From: Fervidobacterium sp. UBA5837
GTDB lineage: Bacteria; Thermotogota; Thermotogae; Thermotogales; Fervidobacteriaceae
Length of the DNA stretch: 64,000 bases
Assembly (NCBI GenBank): GCA_002432805.1
Contig: DJGV01000007.1
Coordinates: 1-64,000, forward strand
Direction: 5' to 3'
This document shows positions 33,246 through 42,215 of this stretch, piece by piece. Made by a program: the position numbers and the translations under genes. The notes beneath the pieces are model-generated. The model was not told the origin of the DNA. It saw only the letters and a list, made by a program, of their open reading frames with translations, and made no database searches. Each line of letters begins with the position of its first letter. Position 1 is the first letter of the stretch.

Positions 33246-34505
33246 TTACTTGTATTCCTCAGCAAGATACTTCTTTATATCTGTATCTGCTTTCTTTATT
33301 GCCGATTCCATATCAACTTTTCCATTGATGTAGTCGTTGAACATCGTGCTGACTACGTTTCTAATTTCCGTCCAAACACTGATCTGTGGATCTATCTTTG
33401 CATTATCGATTTGTTGGAGTGGTATTTCAAGTAGTGGGTCGGATTTTGCTGCCTGTTTCCAAATTGTCGTCTGGAGAGCAGCTCTGGTGACTGGGAGATA
33501 CCCCGTATTGATTGCCCAATATGCCGTTACTTCTGGAGAAATCAAATACTTCATGAATTCCCATGCAGCTCTCTTCTCTTCTTCCTTTGCCGTTGTGAAC
33601 ATTATGATATCGGTTCCTGCAAATGGAACGTTTCTTGTCTTCCAAACTGGTGCTGGTGCCCAACTCCATGTGAATTTTCCTTTTGAAGACTGTTCTGCAT
33701 AAGTTCTACCAGCTATTGTATCGATGTACATGAGTACATTTCCTTGGCCAAAGATGTCGTTTAGATATCCGCCCTGTGCGAACGCAGCCTTGTCATCAAG
33801 CAATTTCTTGAAGAAACTCAGTACATCCCTTGTTTCTTGTGAGTCTATTGTGGAAACGTATTTTCCTGTTTTGTCCATCTTTACGATGTCTCCACCGCGC
33901 ATCATCAGAAATATTTGGAACGTATCAACCGTTGTTCTGAATGCATAACCATAGACATCTGGTTTTCCATCTTTGTTTTTATCCTTCGTGAGCGTTTTCG
34001 AAGCATAGAGCAACTCGTTTATGGTTTTTGGAGCACTGATACCCGCTGCCGAAAGTGCACTTGCGTTGTAATAGAGTATGTACAAACTCTTGTTGAATGG
34101 CACTGCATATACTGTATTTCCCCATGTGCAGTTGTCCCTGAATGCTTTAAACACATCTTGCCATTCCGCCTTCGTTATACCTATCTTTGGATCATCCATG
34201 TACTTGTTCAACGATTGGACGATATCGCTCTGGAGTAACTTTGCCGTCCAATTTGAATAGGCTTGGGATATCGTTGGAAGCTGCCCTGCTTGAGCACCTG
34301 CAAGGAGTTTCTGCTGCAACGCATTGTAGTTCCCAATGTACACAGCGTCAACAACTATGTCTGGGTGTGACTCATTAAATGCTTTGACGATGTTGTTAAG
34401 TGTTGTCCCTTGCTCTCCACCCATGGCATGCCAGAAAACAACCTTCGTTGCCGCAAAGAAACTTACCGATATAACTAATAATACCACTAACAAAAACTTT
34501 CTCAT
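33246..34505 (-). CDS. Extracellular solute-binding protein, family 1 (sugar ABC transporter)
   Basis: This secreted protein of about 419 residues starts MRKFLLVVLLVISVSFFAATKVVFWHA. It has a positively charged N-terminus and a hydrophobic core with cleavage near FFA; no lipobox Cys is seen. WHAMGGEQGTTLNNIVKAFNESHPDI is the typical opening of the UgpB/MalE-like family. It should capture a sugar or glycerol phosphate for an ABC importer. No permease or ATPase genes adjoin it, so partners are elsewhere. The ATG at 34505 follows GGGGAGGTG; an upstream start at 34523 overlaps that site. The 234 bp before it contain no clear promoter. Confidence 0.9.
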   Translation of the reverse strand: MRKFLLVVLLVISVSFFAATKVVFWHAMGGEQGTTLNNIVKAFNESHPDIVVDAVYIGNYNALQQKLLAGAQAGQLPTISQAYSNWTAKLLQSDIVQSLNKYMDDPKIGITKAEWQDVFKAFRDNCTWGNTVYAVPFNKSLYILYYNASALSAAGISAPKTINELLYASKTLTKDKNKDGKPDVYGYAFRTTVDTFQIFLMMRGGDIVKMDKTGKYVSTIDSQETRDVLSFFKKLLDDKAAFAQGGYLNDIFGQGNVLMYIDTIAGRTYAEQSSKGKFTWSWAPAPVWKTRNVPFAGTDIIMFTTAKEEEKRAAWEFMKYLISPEVTAYWAINTGYLPVTRAALQTTIWKQAAKSDPLLEIPLQQIDNAKIDPQISVWTEIRNVVSTMFNDYINGKVDMESAIKKADTDIKKYLAEEYK

Positions 34506-34739
34506 ACATCTACACCTCCCCATGTTGTATTGAAAATGTTGTACGCCTTGCTAATAGTCTAGCATATAATTCTACCACAATTATTAAGAAAATACTTTTT
34601 CTATTTGTACGCTTAAATTCAAAGAATGGAAAGAACTTTCATGCATCCTTACGATATTGCTTAGTTTTTGTAAAATATCTCCCTTTTCAATCTTTAATCT
34701 TTCAAACTCTGCATTAGTATATTCACAGAATGTTGTTTC

Positions 34740-35408
34740 CTATTTCTTTATAGCAATAACAAGTCTTATAACTTCGGATGGAGAAGCTAATTTCAAAATC
34801 TTTGAAGCTTCTTCCATGGTACTTCCTGTAGTCAATACATCATCTATCAACAGTACCTTTTTGTTCGCCAAAAACCTTGAAGTGTCTTCCAATATATCAA
34901 ACTTCCCCCTAACTGCTTCTTTTCTGTCCATTGTTTTCAACTGGTCTGTTTCTCTTACCGCTTCCATAGATTTGATCCATGGTTTCTCGACGAGTTTCGA
35001 CAGTTGCTTTGCGATAAGTTCTACGTGGTCATATCCGCGCTTTTTCTTGGCGCTCTTTGTGGCAGGTACGTAAGTGATGATATCAAACGACACATTATGA
35101 GTAATGATTATGCTATTTGCCAGTTTTGCAAGGTCACTGCATAATGAGTGGTGATTGTGGAATTTGTAAGATAGAATAAGATCTCTAAGCTTTTCTTCGT
35201 AGAACCCAAAGTACCAGATATCGTGGTTATTAACTCTTTTGGTTACCGGTGCTGGAGGCTTTGACAAAAACACCTCGCAATCTGGGCATAGCCGCTTTCC
35301 AAAACTCTTATTACCACACACTATGCAATTTGTAGTTGCCAGCAGGTCTAACACACTTTCGATGCCTGTTCTGATAAAACTAAGAGAATCAAACTTCGAT
35401 GATTTCAT
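34740..35408 (-). CDS. ComF-family phosphoribosyltransferase-like protein
   Basis: This 222-residue protein has an N-terminal zinc-ribbon-like pair, CIVCGNKSFGKRLCPDC (about 29-45), and a type I phosphoribosyltransferase domain with the PRPP loop VLLIDDVLTTGSTMEEA near 190-206. ComF proteins are needed for DNA uptake in competent bacteria, perhaps handling incoming single strands. The start lies 20 bp inside the phosphodiesterase gene. It is last in a six-gene minus-strand operon starting at rnr. The enzymatic activity is unproven in the family. Confidence 0.88.
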   Translation of the reverse strand: MKSSKFDSLSFIRTGIESVLDLLATTNCIVCGNKSFGKRLCPDCEVFLSKPPAPVTKRVNNHDIWYFGFYEEKLRDLILSYKFHNHHSLCSDLAKLANSIIITHNVSFDIITYVPATKSAKKKRGYDHVELIAKQLSKLVEKPWIKSMEAVRETDQLKTMDRKEAVRGKFDILEDTSRFLANKKVLLIDDVLTTGSTMEEASKILKLASPSEVIRLVIAIKK

Positions 35409-35865
35409 ACTCTTTTGTGTTAGGGTCTAGTATCACGGTCGTTGAGTGACCTGTAAGATATCCGCAAGATTCCCCTGGATTTATTATGAGTGTTTTTCCA
35501 TCTTGATGTATATCAAGTTTGTGTGTGTGACCGTAAAGAACAAAATCGTAGAGCTGCGATTTTGCAGCAGGAAGCAGAGCATACGGTTCGTGCATGAGAA
35601 AAAGTTTCATCCCGTCGATAGTAAGTTCAAACGGTCCACTGTGAATCTTATTTTGAAACTTCTGTGCCAGGAAGAGTTTTTCTCCATCGTTGTTGCCAAA
35701 TATTCCGAAGAAGTCTATACCACTTTCCATAAAATATGGGGCCATGAACGGAGAAACAACATCACCAAGGTGAAAGATTCTCATTACATGTTTTTCTAAA
35801 GCCTTTTCAATCAGTTTTCTCACATTTGGTATACAATCGTGGGAATCACTTATGATCATCCACAT
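35389..35865 (-). CDS. YfcE/MJ0936-type metallophosphoesterase
   Basis: Motifs SDSHD, LGDVVSP, GNNDGE, MHEP and YGHTHK define a calcineurin-like phosphodiesterase of the YfcE family, about 158 residues. With the start at 35865 the first strand (MWMIISDSHD) sits at the N-terminus, as in relatives. The start codon lies inside the end of the upstream flippase-like gene. A TTG at 35925 behind AGGAG would add 20 Gln/Asn-rich residues and cannot be excluded. A cyclic-nucleotide or phosphodiester substrate is likely. Confidence 0.85.
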   Translation of the reverse strand: MWMIISDSHDCIPNVRKLIEKALEKHVMRIFHLGDVVSPFMAPYFMESGIDFFGIFGNNDGEKLFLAQKFQNKIHSGPFELTIDGMKLFLMHEPYALLPAAKSQLYDFVLYGHTHKLDIHQDGKTLIINPGESCGYLTGHSTTVILDPNTKEYEIIEV

Positions 35866-36931
35866 GTTCTTTTGTTGATTCATTTGTTGGTTCTGTAAGT
35901 TCTGAAGTCCCTTCTGATGGTTCAACTGCCTCGATCTCCTTTCTGAATCTGGCGAATCGCCATACTAATGCAGTTCCAAGGAAAACTGTTAGGTAATACG
36001 TGACGAATCTGTACACAACTATTCCACTCATAGAAGCCTTTCCACCATATATTGTAGAGTAAATAAGTTGATAAAATCCCTCCACACCACCACTAGACCC
36101 GGGTGTTGGAATGTAATATACAACCGTGTTGAGCATCGTCATTATGCCCCAAAAAACAGGAAATGCCAAGCTCTTTGTGGAAACAGATTCTATTGCGAAT
36201 TTTAGCTCATATGCAATAAGTGCAGACCCAAGAATTCCTAGGCTAAAGTCGAGTATTAGTGACCAAGAAGATTTTGAAAACAACATCTTCGTAGATTGAC
36301 TCATCTTATCCAACCACTCAACCACAGCTATCTCCTTTTTTTTCATCTTTTCAGATCTGGTTATGAAGCCGATAAATCGAAATATCTTCAAAAGTACATT
36401 CTTATTAACGAATATCAAGAATCCTAAGGCAGTTATAGCAACCGTAGCAAAAAATCCGATCAGCACGAGCGTTAGTCCCACAGTTCCCCGTAGTATTGAT
36501 AATACTTTGCCTATTAAGAAGATGTCGACTGTAAAAACTATCGTTATGCCAACGAACATACGACTTATTGAAATGTTAGTTGCTTCGTAGGTAGGTATTC
36601 CGAGCCTTGTAAGATGATAAATCTGAAATGGTTGGCCGCCGATGGACATCGGAGTAACGAATGAGAAAAATATATTGAAGAATACGTTTTCGAAACATTG
36701 AAAAAAGGTAAGTTTGTGTCCTAAACTTCTAACAACGAAAAACATCCTAAGTGTGTGCAATAAATAGTCTAAAGCAAGTAACCCAAGCAAGACAAGCCAA
36801 GCTTTTTTCGGAAATACTTTTATCGCAGAGATCATGTCTTGTTCTGCAAAAAAGACGCCAACGATATTAACTATGACGAACCCAATTATGACTGAGATTA
36901 TAACGTTGATCACTATTTTTCTAAGATTCAA
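35846..36931 (-). CDS. UPF0104 / lysylphosphatidylglycerol synthase-type transmembrane protein
   Basis: This 361-residue protein has about eight membrane helices and the family blocks FVTPMSIGGQPFQIYHL and YYIPTPGSSGGVEGFYQLIY. Related proteins act as lipid flippases or as the membrane half of MprF. No catalytic aminoacyl-transferase domain is attached. The hydrophilic C-terminus is Glu/Thr-rich (EAVEPSEGTSELTEPTNEST). It follows ispD by 45 bp, and its last codons overlap the next gene. The substrate is unknown. Confidence 0.85.
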   Translation of the reverse strand: MNLRKIVINVIISVIIGFVIVNIVGVFFAEQDMISAIKVFPKKAWLVLLGLLALDYLLHTLRMFFVVRSLGHKLTFFQCFENVFFNIFFSFVTPMSIGGQPFQIYHLTRLGIPTYEATNISISRMFVGITIVFTVDIFLIGKVLSILRGTVGLTLVLIGFFATVAITALGFLIFVNKNVLLKIFRFIGFITRSEKMKKKEIAVVEWLDKMSQSTKMLFSKSSWSLILDFSLGILGSALIAYELKFAIESVSTKSLAFPVFWGIMTMLNTVVYYIPTPGSSGGVEGFYQLIYSTIYGGKASMSGIVVYRFVTYYLTVFLGTALVWRFARFRKEIEAVEPSEGTSELTEPTNESTKEHVDDHK

Positions 36932-36976
36932 AGACTATCACCCTTTCTCTGTCCAGTTCTGCCTGGTTGGGAGTGT

Positions 36977-37741
36977 TTAAGCCTTCTCAGTAGTACTTGA
37001 TCTCAAAAATAGAAAGAAAAGTTTCATGTCTTCCATCGTAGTTATCTTTATGTTCCTCCTTGAACCGCTCACATAATAAATTTTACCACCAGTACTCAGA
37101 ATTATCGAGGCATCATCTGAAAATAGTTCCAGTCTATCCATATTAGATTTCATTGCATTTGAGATTATACCATATTTGAATGTCTGCGGTGTCTGGTGAA
37201 GGTATATCTTGCTTCTTTCTATGACTTCTTCAACTTCAATGCCACTTTCTGAATAGCTGACTGTATCTGTCGAGTTGATTGCCGTTACGATTGCACCACA
37301 TTCTTCACAACGCTTGATATTTTCCAGGACAATTTCTTTTGAAACTAAAGGCCTCGCACCATCGTGCACTAGAACTATATCACTATCGGAAGCTATAGGT
37401 TTTAGAAATTCGACTCCATTCCAAACTGAATATTCCCTACTCTCACCGCCTGAGATAACGTGAATACTTCCTACGTCTTGGAAACGTGATTGGAGATGAG
37501 AAACGATTTCTTGTGTATCTTCCAAGTAGTCTATCGGTGAGGTGATGACGATACGATCAAAAATGCAGAATTCGATAAATTTTTCCACGACATACTCTAA
37601 CAATGTTCTACCATCTTTCAGTGGGTAGAACTGTTTCGGTTTTATCCAACCAAACCTTCTCCCCTCTCCTCCAAAAGTCAAGATGGCGTATTTCTTGGAA
37701 TTCTCTAATCTCTCTTCATGATCAAGGTCATTATCCAACAA
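36977..37741 (-). CDS. ispD: 2-C-methyl-D-erythritol 4-phosphate cytidylyltransferase
   Basis: This 254-residue nucleotidyltransferase of the non-mevalonate isoprenoid pathway has ISGGESREYSVWNGVEFL, VLVHDGARPLVS, NSTDTVSYS, LHQTPQTFKYG and RRNIKITTMEDM in family order. The nucleotide-binding loop is divergent: LTFGGEGRRFGWIKPKQF replaces the usual AAGxGxRMGxxxPKQF. This makes a related cytidylyltransferase possible, but the rest fits IspD. It starts at TTG 37741, directly after the ligA stop, using GAGAGGGAC inside ligA as ribosome site. Confidence 0.85.
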   Translation of the reverse strand: MLDNDLDHEERLENSKKYAILTFGGEGRRFGWIKPKQFYPLKDGRTLLEYVVEKFIEFCIFDRIVITSPIDYLEDTQEIVSHLQSRFQDVGSIHVISGGESREYSVWNGVEFLKPIASDSDIVLVHDGARPLVSKEIVLENIKRCEECGAIVTAINSTDTVSYSESGIEVEEVIERSKIYLHQTPQTFKYGIISNAMKSNMDRLELFSDDASIILSTGGKIYYVSGSRRNIKITTMEDMKLFFLFLRSSTTEKA

Positions 37742-39739
37742 TTAGGTCCCTCTCTCCTTTGTCATCTTTAGGAACTCTTCTTCACCAATCGTTGTTACTC
37801 CAAACTTGACGGCTTTGTCAAGTTTACTGCCCGGATTATCACCTACAATCAGATAGTTCGTTTTCTTGGTTAAGTTGTCTGTAAAGTGCCCACCAAGTGA
37901 TTCTATGTAATTCTTAATTTCTTCGCGAGAGAATTGCTTGAGTGTGCCGGTAACGCAAAATGTTAAACCGCTTAGTATGTTGTTCTCTTCTTTTACAATA
38001 CTCTCTGCCTTAACACCGGCTTGTTTCAATTTTTTGATGATCTCACGGGCCTTATCACTGTTAAAGTAGGAAACTATGCTATTTGCAACTTCCTCACCAA
38101 TTCCTTCTATCTGCATTAAATCATCAACTTGTGTGTTCGATAAGTCATCGATCGTTGTGTACTTTTTGGCTAGTACCTTTGCTGTCTTTTCCCCTACACC
38201 CGGTATGCCCAATCCAATTATCAGTCTATCGAGAGATGCATTCTTGGCTTTCTCTATTTCAGTTAACAAATTTGAAATCATCTTTGGTCCGACGCCATCT
38301 ATTTGTGATAGCATGTATACGTCGAGATAGAATAGATCAGCAATATCTTTTACAAATCCGGCATTCACAAGCTTTGAGATCAATTTCGGTCCTAAGCCCT
38401 GGATATTTAGTGCTTGCCTTGAAACAAAGACTTCCAAGTGTCTTTTCAGCTTTGCTTGGCAAAATGGGTTCTGACATTCGTACGCAACGTATTCGCCAGA
38501 TTGCTTTCCAACTGGGCCACCACACACGGGACACTTTTCCGGTGGTTCGATAGGAATTTCATCGTCATCTCTCAAGTCGGTGATTACGTAAGATATTTGC
38601 GGGATTATTCCACCAGCTTTTTCGATCAATACGTAATCACCTATGCGTATATCCTTCTCTGATACGTAGTCGAAGTTATGGAGTGATGCCCTCTTGATGA
38701 CTGTACCCTCAAGCTCAACTGGTTCAAATTCTGCAACGGGTGTTATTACTCCAGTCCTTCCAACTTGGTAAGCAACGTTCAAAATCTTTGTTCTAACTTG
38801 TTGCGCAGGAAATTTGAACGCAATGACCCATCTTGGTGATTTTGCAGTCATACCGAGTTCGTTTTGTTTTTCAAAATCGTTGACTTTCACGACTATACCG
38901 TCGATCCAATATTCGAGTCCCTTTCGCCTTTCGGTCCACTCTCTCCAGTACGTTATGACTTCATTAACTGACTCACACAATCTACTGTGAGGATTAACTT
39001 TGAACTTCATGCTTTCAAGGAATTTCAATGCTTCCCACTGCGTTTTCAGACCGTATTGTTGTGGCTTTACAACGTAGTACATGAAAGAATCCAATTTTCT
39101 CTGTGAGACAATAGTTGGGTCAAGTAGATGAAGAGTACCAGCAGTTGCATTTCGTGGATTTGCAAACATGGGAAGACCTTCTTCTTCTCTTTGCACGTTG
39201 AATTTCTCAAAAAAGTTAACTGGCATGAAGATCTCACCACGTACTTCCAAATCTATAGGTTCAGGTAATTTAAGAGGGACTGACCTTATCGTTTTAACAT
39301 TTACCGTAATGTCGTCCCCTCTGAGTCCATCACCACGGGTTATTGCTTGGACCAGTATCCCATCTTTGTATCTCAATGCGATGGAAACTCCATCTATCTT
39401 CAGTTCAGCAACGTACACTACTTGTCCAACGAGTTTTTTAACTCTCTCATCGAAATTTCTGATATCCATTTCGCTATATGTGTTGTCTAAGCTAAGCATT
39501 GGCTCAGTGTGCTCTACCGTTTCAAACCCCTCAACGTGAGATTCTCCAACTCTTTGGGTTGGAGAATCTGGGGTTTTAAGTTCTGGGTATTTCTCTTCTA
39601 ATTCTAGCAGTCTTTTCATCAATCTATCGTACTCTTCATCGCTTATAACTGGGGTGGATAGGACGTAGTATCTGTAGTTATGGTACTCGATCTCATCTCT
39701 GAGTCTTTGAGCTTCTTCCTTTATGTTTTCCGGTACCAT
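37742..39739 (-). CDS. ligA: NAD-dependent DNA ligase
   Basis: This 665-residue ligase is complete. The Ia domain opens RDEIEYHNYRYYVLSTPVISDEEYDRL; the adenylation lysine is in VYVAELKIDGVSIALRYKDG near 112; then come the OB fold, the zinc finger CPVCGGPVG...CQNPFCQAK, helix-hairpin-helix repeats (GVGPKMISNL, GIPGVGEKTAK, IEGIGEEVANS) and a BRCT domain (ILSGLTFCVTGTLKQFSREEIKNYIESLGG). The ATG at 39739 follows GAAGGTG by seven bases. The first 47 bp overlap the end of rnr in another frame. Confidence 0.96.
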   Translation of the reverse strand: MVPENIKEEAQRLRDEIEYHNYRYYVLSTPVISDEEYDRLMKRLLELEEKYPELKTPDSPTQRVGESHVEGFETVEHTEPMLSLDNTYSEMDIRNFDERVKKLVGQVVYVAELKIDGVSIALRYKDGILVQAITRGDGLRGDDITVNVKTIRSVPLKLPEPIDLEVRGEIFMPVNFFEKFNVQREEEGLPMFANPRNATAGTLHLLDPTIVSQRKLDSFMYYVVKPQQYGLKTQWEALKFLESMKFKVNPHSRLCESVNEVITYWREWTERRKGLEYWIDGIVVKVNDFEKQNELGMTAKSPRWVIAFKFPAQQVRTKILNVAYQVGRTGVITPVAEFEPVELEGTVIKRASLHNFDYVSEKDIRIGDYVLIEKAGGIIPQISYVITDLRDDDEIPIEPPEKCPVCGGPVGKQSGEYVAYECQNPFCQAKLKRHLEVFVSRQALNIQGLGPKLISKLVNAGFVKDIADLFYLDVYMLSQIDGVGPKMISNLLTEIEKAKNASLDRLIIGLGIPGVGEKTAKVLAKKYTTIDDLSNTQVDDLMQIEGIGEEVANSIVSYFNSDKAREIIKKLKQAGVKAESIVKEENNILSGLTFCVTGTLKQFSREEIKNYIESLGGHFTDNLTKKTNYLIVGDNPGSKLDKAVKFGVTTIGEEEFLKMTKERGT

Positions 39740-41981
39740 TGGATACACCTTCTCGTTTTGACTTCTTTGAGTTAGATTTTTGCTTTGGTTTTGTGCCCTG
39801 TTTTACAGTAGTACCTTTAGATTTCTCATTTGATTTTACATTGTCTTCCATATCTTCATTTTCATCCACTTTCTCATCTGTTAACTCAAAGTTGATCTCC
39901 ATTCTAACTTTGTCCGCCCTTACAACTTTTGCATACAGCACGTCGCCTATTCTGTAAACATTGCCCGTATGTTTTCCAACAAGCATGCCCTTTTGTTCAT
40001 CGTAATAATAGTAATCATCCAAAGTAGAAACATGGATAAGCCCAGATATGTACTTTTCAGGTATCTCAACGAACATGCCGAATTTTGTTATGGAAGTGAC
40101 TACAACCTGGAAGGTCTCTCCAATGTGTTTTGAAATGTAATCTATCTTTTTGAGTGCTTCGTAATCCCATTCAGCTTCGTCTGCATTACGCTCTTTCTTA
40201 CTACAATGTACTGCCGCTTTCGTCAAGTATTTTTCCAAGTTTTTCAATTCTTTCTTCGAGATCTGGCCGTTTCTTTCCAGATACAGTTTGAGTAATCTGT
40301 GTACTATGAGATCAGGATATCTCCTTATAGGGGAAGTAAACTGTGTGTATGCCTCCGATGCAAGTCCAAAGTGCCCTACGTTACTCGCCGAATACACGGC
40401 ACGTTTCATGGAACGTACCAAGAGTCGCTGAATACTGTTTTTCAATTGATGTCCCTTTGTTTTTTCGAGCAGCTCTTGCAGAATCTTCGGATGCACTTGA
40501 CGTGGCAATTTCATAGTGACTCCTATGGTAGACAAGTAATTCTTCAATTGGAGAAGTGTATCAAAATCCGGTTCCTCGTGTATCCTATAAATGCAAGGTA
40601 TCTTTGCTTTGTCAAATATCTCCGCGACAGTCTCATTTGCCTTTATCATGAATTCTTCTATTATGACCTCTGACTCACCACGTTTTCTTGCAACGATATC
40701 AATTGCATGACCCGCTTCATCCAATATGATTTGGACTTCATCACCTTCAATGTCCAGTATGGCCCCTCTACGCCGTCTGTTTTCTCTCAGTATGTCTTTG
40801 AGTTCTTTCATCAGATATATGTGTTCGGCAAGGTCTTCCAACTTGTCTCCTTCAGGCCGACCTTCGAGGAAGGCATTCACATCATCGTACACCAATCTTC
40901 TGAAACTTCTAATTACACCATTTCCAACTTTGTAATCAACTGTATCACCCATTTTGTTGATTTCCATTTGTACAGACATGACTAGCCTGTCTTCGCCTTG
41001 TACAAGACTACATAATCCGTTGGATAGTTTGAATGGTAACATCGGAATTACCCTATCTCCAAGATAAACACTCGTGGCACGTTCGTAGGCCTCTGCATCG
41101 AGTGCAGTATTCTGTTTCACGTAGTGCGACACATCTGCTATGTGAACACCAAGCAAATAATTACCGTTTGGCAACCTCTTGACTTGGACAGCGTCATCGA
41201 AATCTTTTGCATCTGCACCGTCTATCGTTACTATTACATCATCTCTAAAATCCCACCGATTTTTAATATCTTCAGCTGGTACTTTGTCGGGAAGTTGTGC
41301 TGCTTCTTCCATTACTTCATCCGGAAATTGTACTGACAAATTGTGTTTGACAACTACCGTTGGGAAATCCGTTGCTGGATCTTCAACGCTACCTAAAACT
41401 TCCACAACTTTAACTTCAGGAGATTTCTTCAACGATGGGTACCTTGTAATTTCCGCAACAACCTTCATCCCAGGTTTTGCACCGTTGATTTCTTCCACTG
41501 AAACGTTGAATTCGTATGGTAATTTTGGGTCGTCTGGAATCACGAATGAAAATTGTCCACGAGTTTGAAAGACACCAACAAATCGTTTTATCCCATGTTC
41601 CAATATCTTCGTAACGCGACCTTCCGGTAGTTCGTACCATTTTCCTATTATTTGGACTTGTACTCTATCTTTATGCATGGCTAAATTTGTTTTTTCGATG
41701 GGAACAGCTATCTCTTCACCATCATCTGTTGTTACAAACGTCAAATTTCCGCTACGGGTAAATTCTATGATACCGGTGGCCAAGTTGCCTTTAGCCAATT
41801 GATATTTTCCATCATCTTTTTTGAATATGTATCCTTCCTCGATCAATTCTTCGAGTTGTCCTTTCAGTGATTTCTTTTCATTCTCATCAACAATGGTGTA
41901 AAATTTGCAGATCTCTTTGAAAGACACCGAATTTTGACTAGAGGTTCTAAAGAACTTCTTCAATTCATTTTTGCTTGGCAA
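39693..41981 (-). CDS. rnr: Ribonuclease R
   Basis: This 762-residue 3'-5' exoribonuclease has an N-terminal winged-helix-like part, cold-shock domains (GIIEFTRSGNLTFV..), the RNB catalytic core with the acidic cluster DGADAKDFDDAVQV near 253-266 and SPIRRYPDLIVHRLL near 540, then an S1 domain. A Lys/Ser/Thr-rich tail (from about 725) probably binds RNA. The start is TTG 41981 with AAGGAGGTAATTCAG upstream. It heads the minus-strand operon rnr-ligA-ispD-UPF0104-phosphodiesterase-comF. Confidence 0.95.
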   Translation of the reverse strand: MPSKNELKKFFRTSSQNSVSFKEICKFYTIVDENEKKSLKGQLEELIEEGYIFKKDDGKYQLAKGNLATGIIEFTRSGNLTFVTTDDGEEIAVPIEKTNLAMHKDRVQVQIIGKWYELPEGRVTKILEHGIKRFVGVFQTRGQFSFVIPDDPKLPYEFNVSVEEINGAKPGMKVVAEITRYPSLKKSPEVKVVEVLGSVEDPATDFPTVVVKHNLSVQFPDEVMEEAAQLPDKVPAEDIKNRWDFRDDVIVTIDGADAKDFDDAVQVKRLPNGNYLLGVHIADVSHYVKQNTALDAEAYERATSVYLGDRVIPMLPFKLSNGLCSLVQGEDRLVMSVQMEINKMGDTVDYKVGNGVIRSFRRLVYDDVNAFLEGRPEGDKLEDLAEHIYLMKELKDILRENRRRRGAILDIEGDEVQIILDEAGHAIDIVARKRGESEVIIEEFMIKANETVAEIFDKAKIPCIYRIHEEPDFDTLLQLKNYLSTIGVTMKLPRQVHPKILQELLEKTKGHQLKNSIQRLLVRSMKRAVYSASNVGHFGLASEAYTQFTSPIRRYPDLIVHRLLKLYLERNGQISKKELKNLEKYLTKAAVHCSKKERNADEAEWDYEALKKIDYISKHIGETFQVVVTSITKFGMFVEIPEKYISGLIHVSTLDDYYYYDEQKGMLVGKHTGNVYRIGDVLYAKVVRADKVRMEINFELTDEKVDENEDMEDNVKSNEKSKGTTVKQGTKPKQKSNSKKSKREGVSNGTGKHKGRSSKTQR

Positions 41982-42034
41982 CTGAATTACCTCCTTGTAA
42001 TTTAAGCTTGAAAAAATACAACAACTACTAATAT

Positions 42035-42058
42035 ATTATACCATAGTTGAAATGGTAT
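42035..42058 (-). promoter_or_regulatory. rnr promoter -10 with an overlapping inverted repeat
   Basis: On the minus strand TATAAT (42040-42035) lies about 54 bp before rnr. The perfect arms ATACCAT (42038-42044) and ATGGTAT (42052-42058), seven bases apart, cover the -10 edge and spacer. The -35 is poor, which would suit a regulated promoter. Confidence 0.45.
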
Positions 42059-42123
42059 GCAGCGTATCATATTCTATTTCATGTATATTTAGTATTGTAG
42101 CACTTTTTTCACTCTTGTGAATT

Positions 42124-42152
42124 TTGACTCATCGCATTTTCACTGATACACT
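42124..42152 (+). promoter_or_regulatory. Candidate promoter of the nucleoside-recognition-type membrane protein gene
   Basis: TTGACT (42124-42129), a 17-bp spacer and TACACT (42147-42152) stand 64 bp before the GTG start. The -35 is good and the -10 fair. Confidence 0.5.
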
Positions 42153-42215
42153 CTTGATATAGTATTTTTTCGTAGTGCAACGACTGTATGAAACCAGTCC
42201 AGAGGAGGTAGTACT

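Noticed and set aside
34657..35073. 138-codon plus-strand frame
   Set aside because: Lies opposite the ComF-type gene and has no protein-like features.
36977..37741. IspD-like gene as a CDP-ribitol or other sugar cytidylyltransferase
   Set aside because: The first loop is divergent, but the later motifs (HDGARP, TDT, TPQTF, NIKITT) fit IspD and no teichoic-acid genes are adjacent.
38083..38553. 156-codon plus-strand frame
   Set aside because: Antisense to ligA, whose motifs are intact in the other strand.
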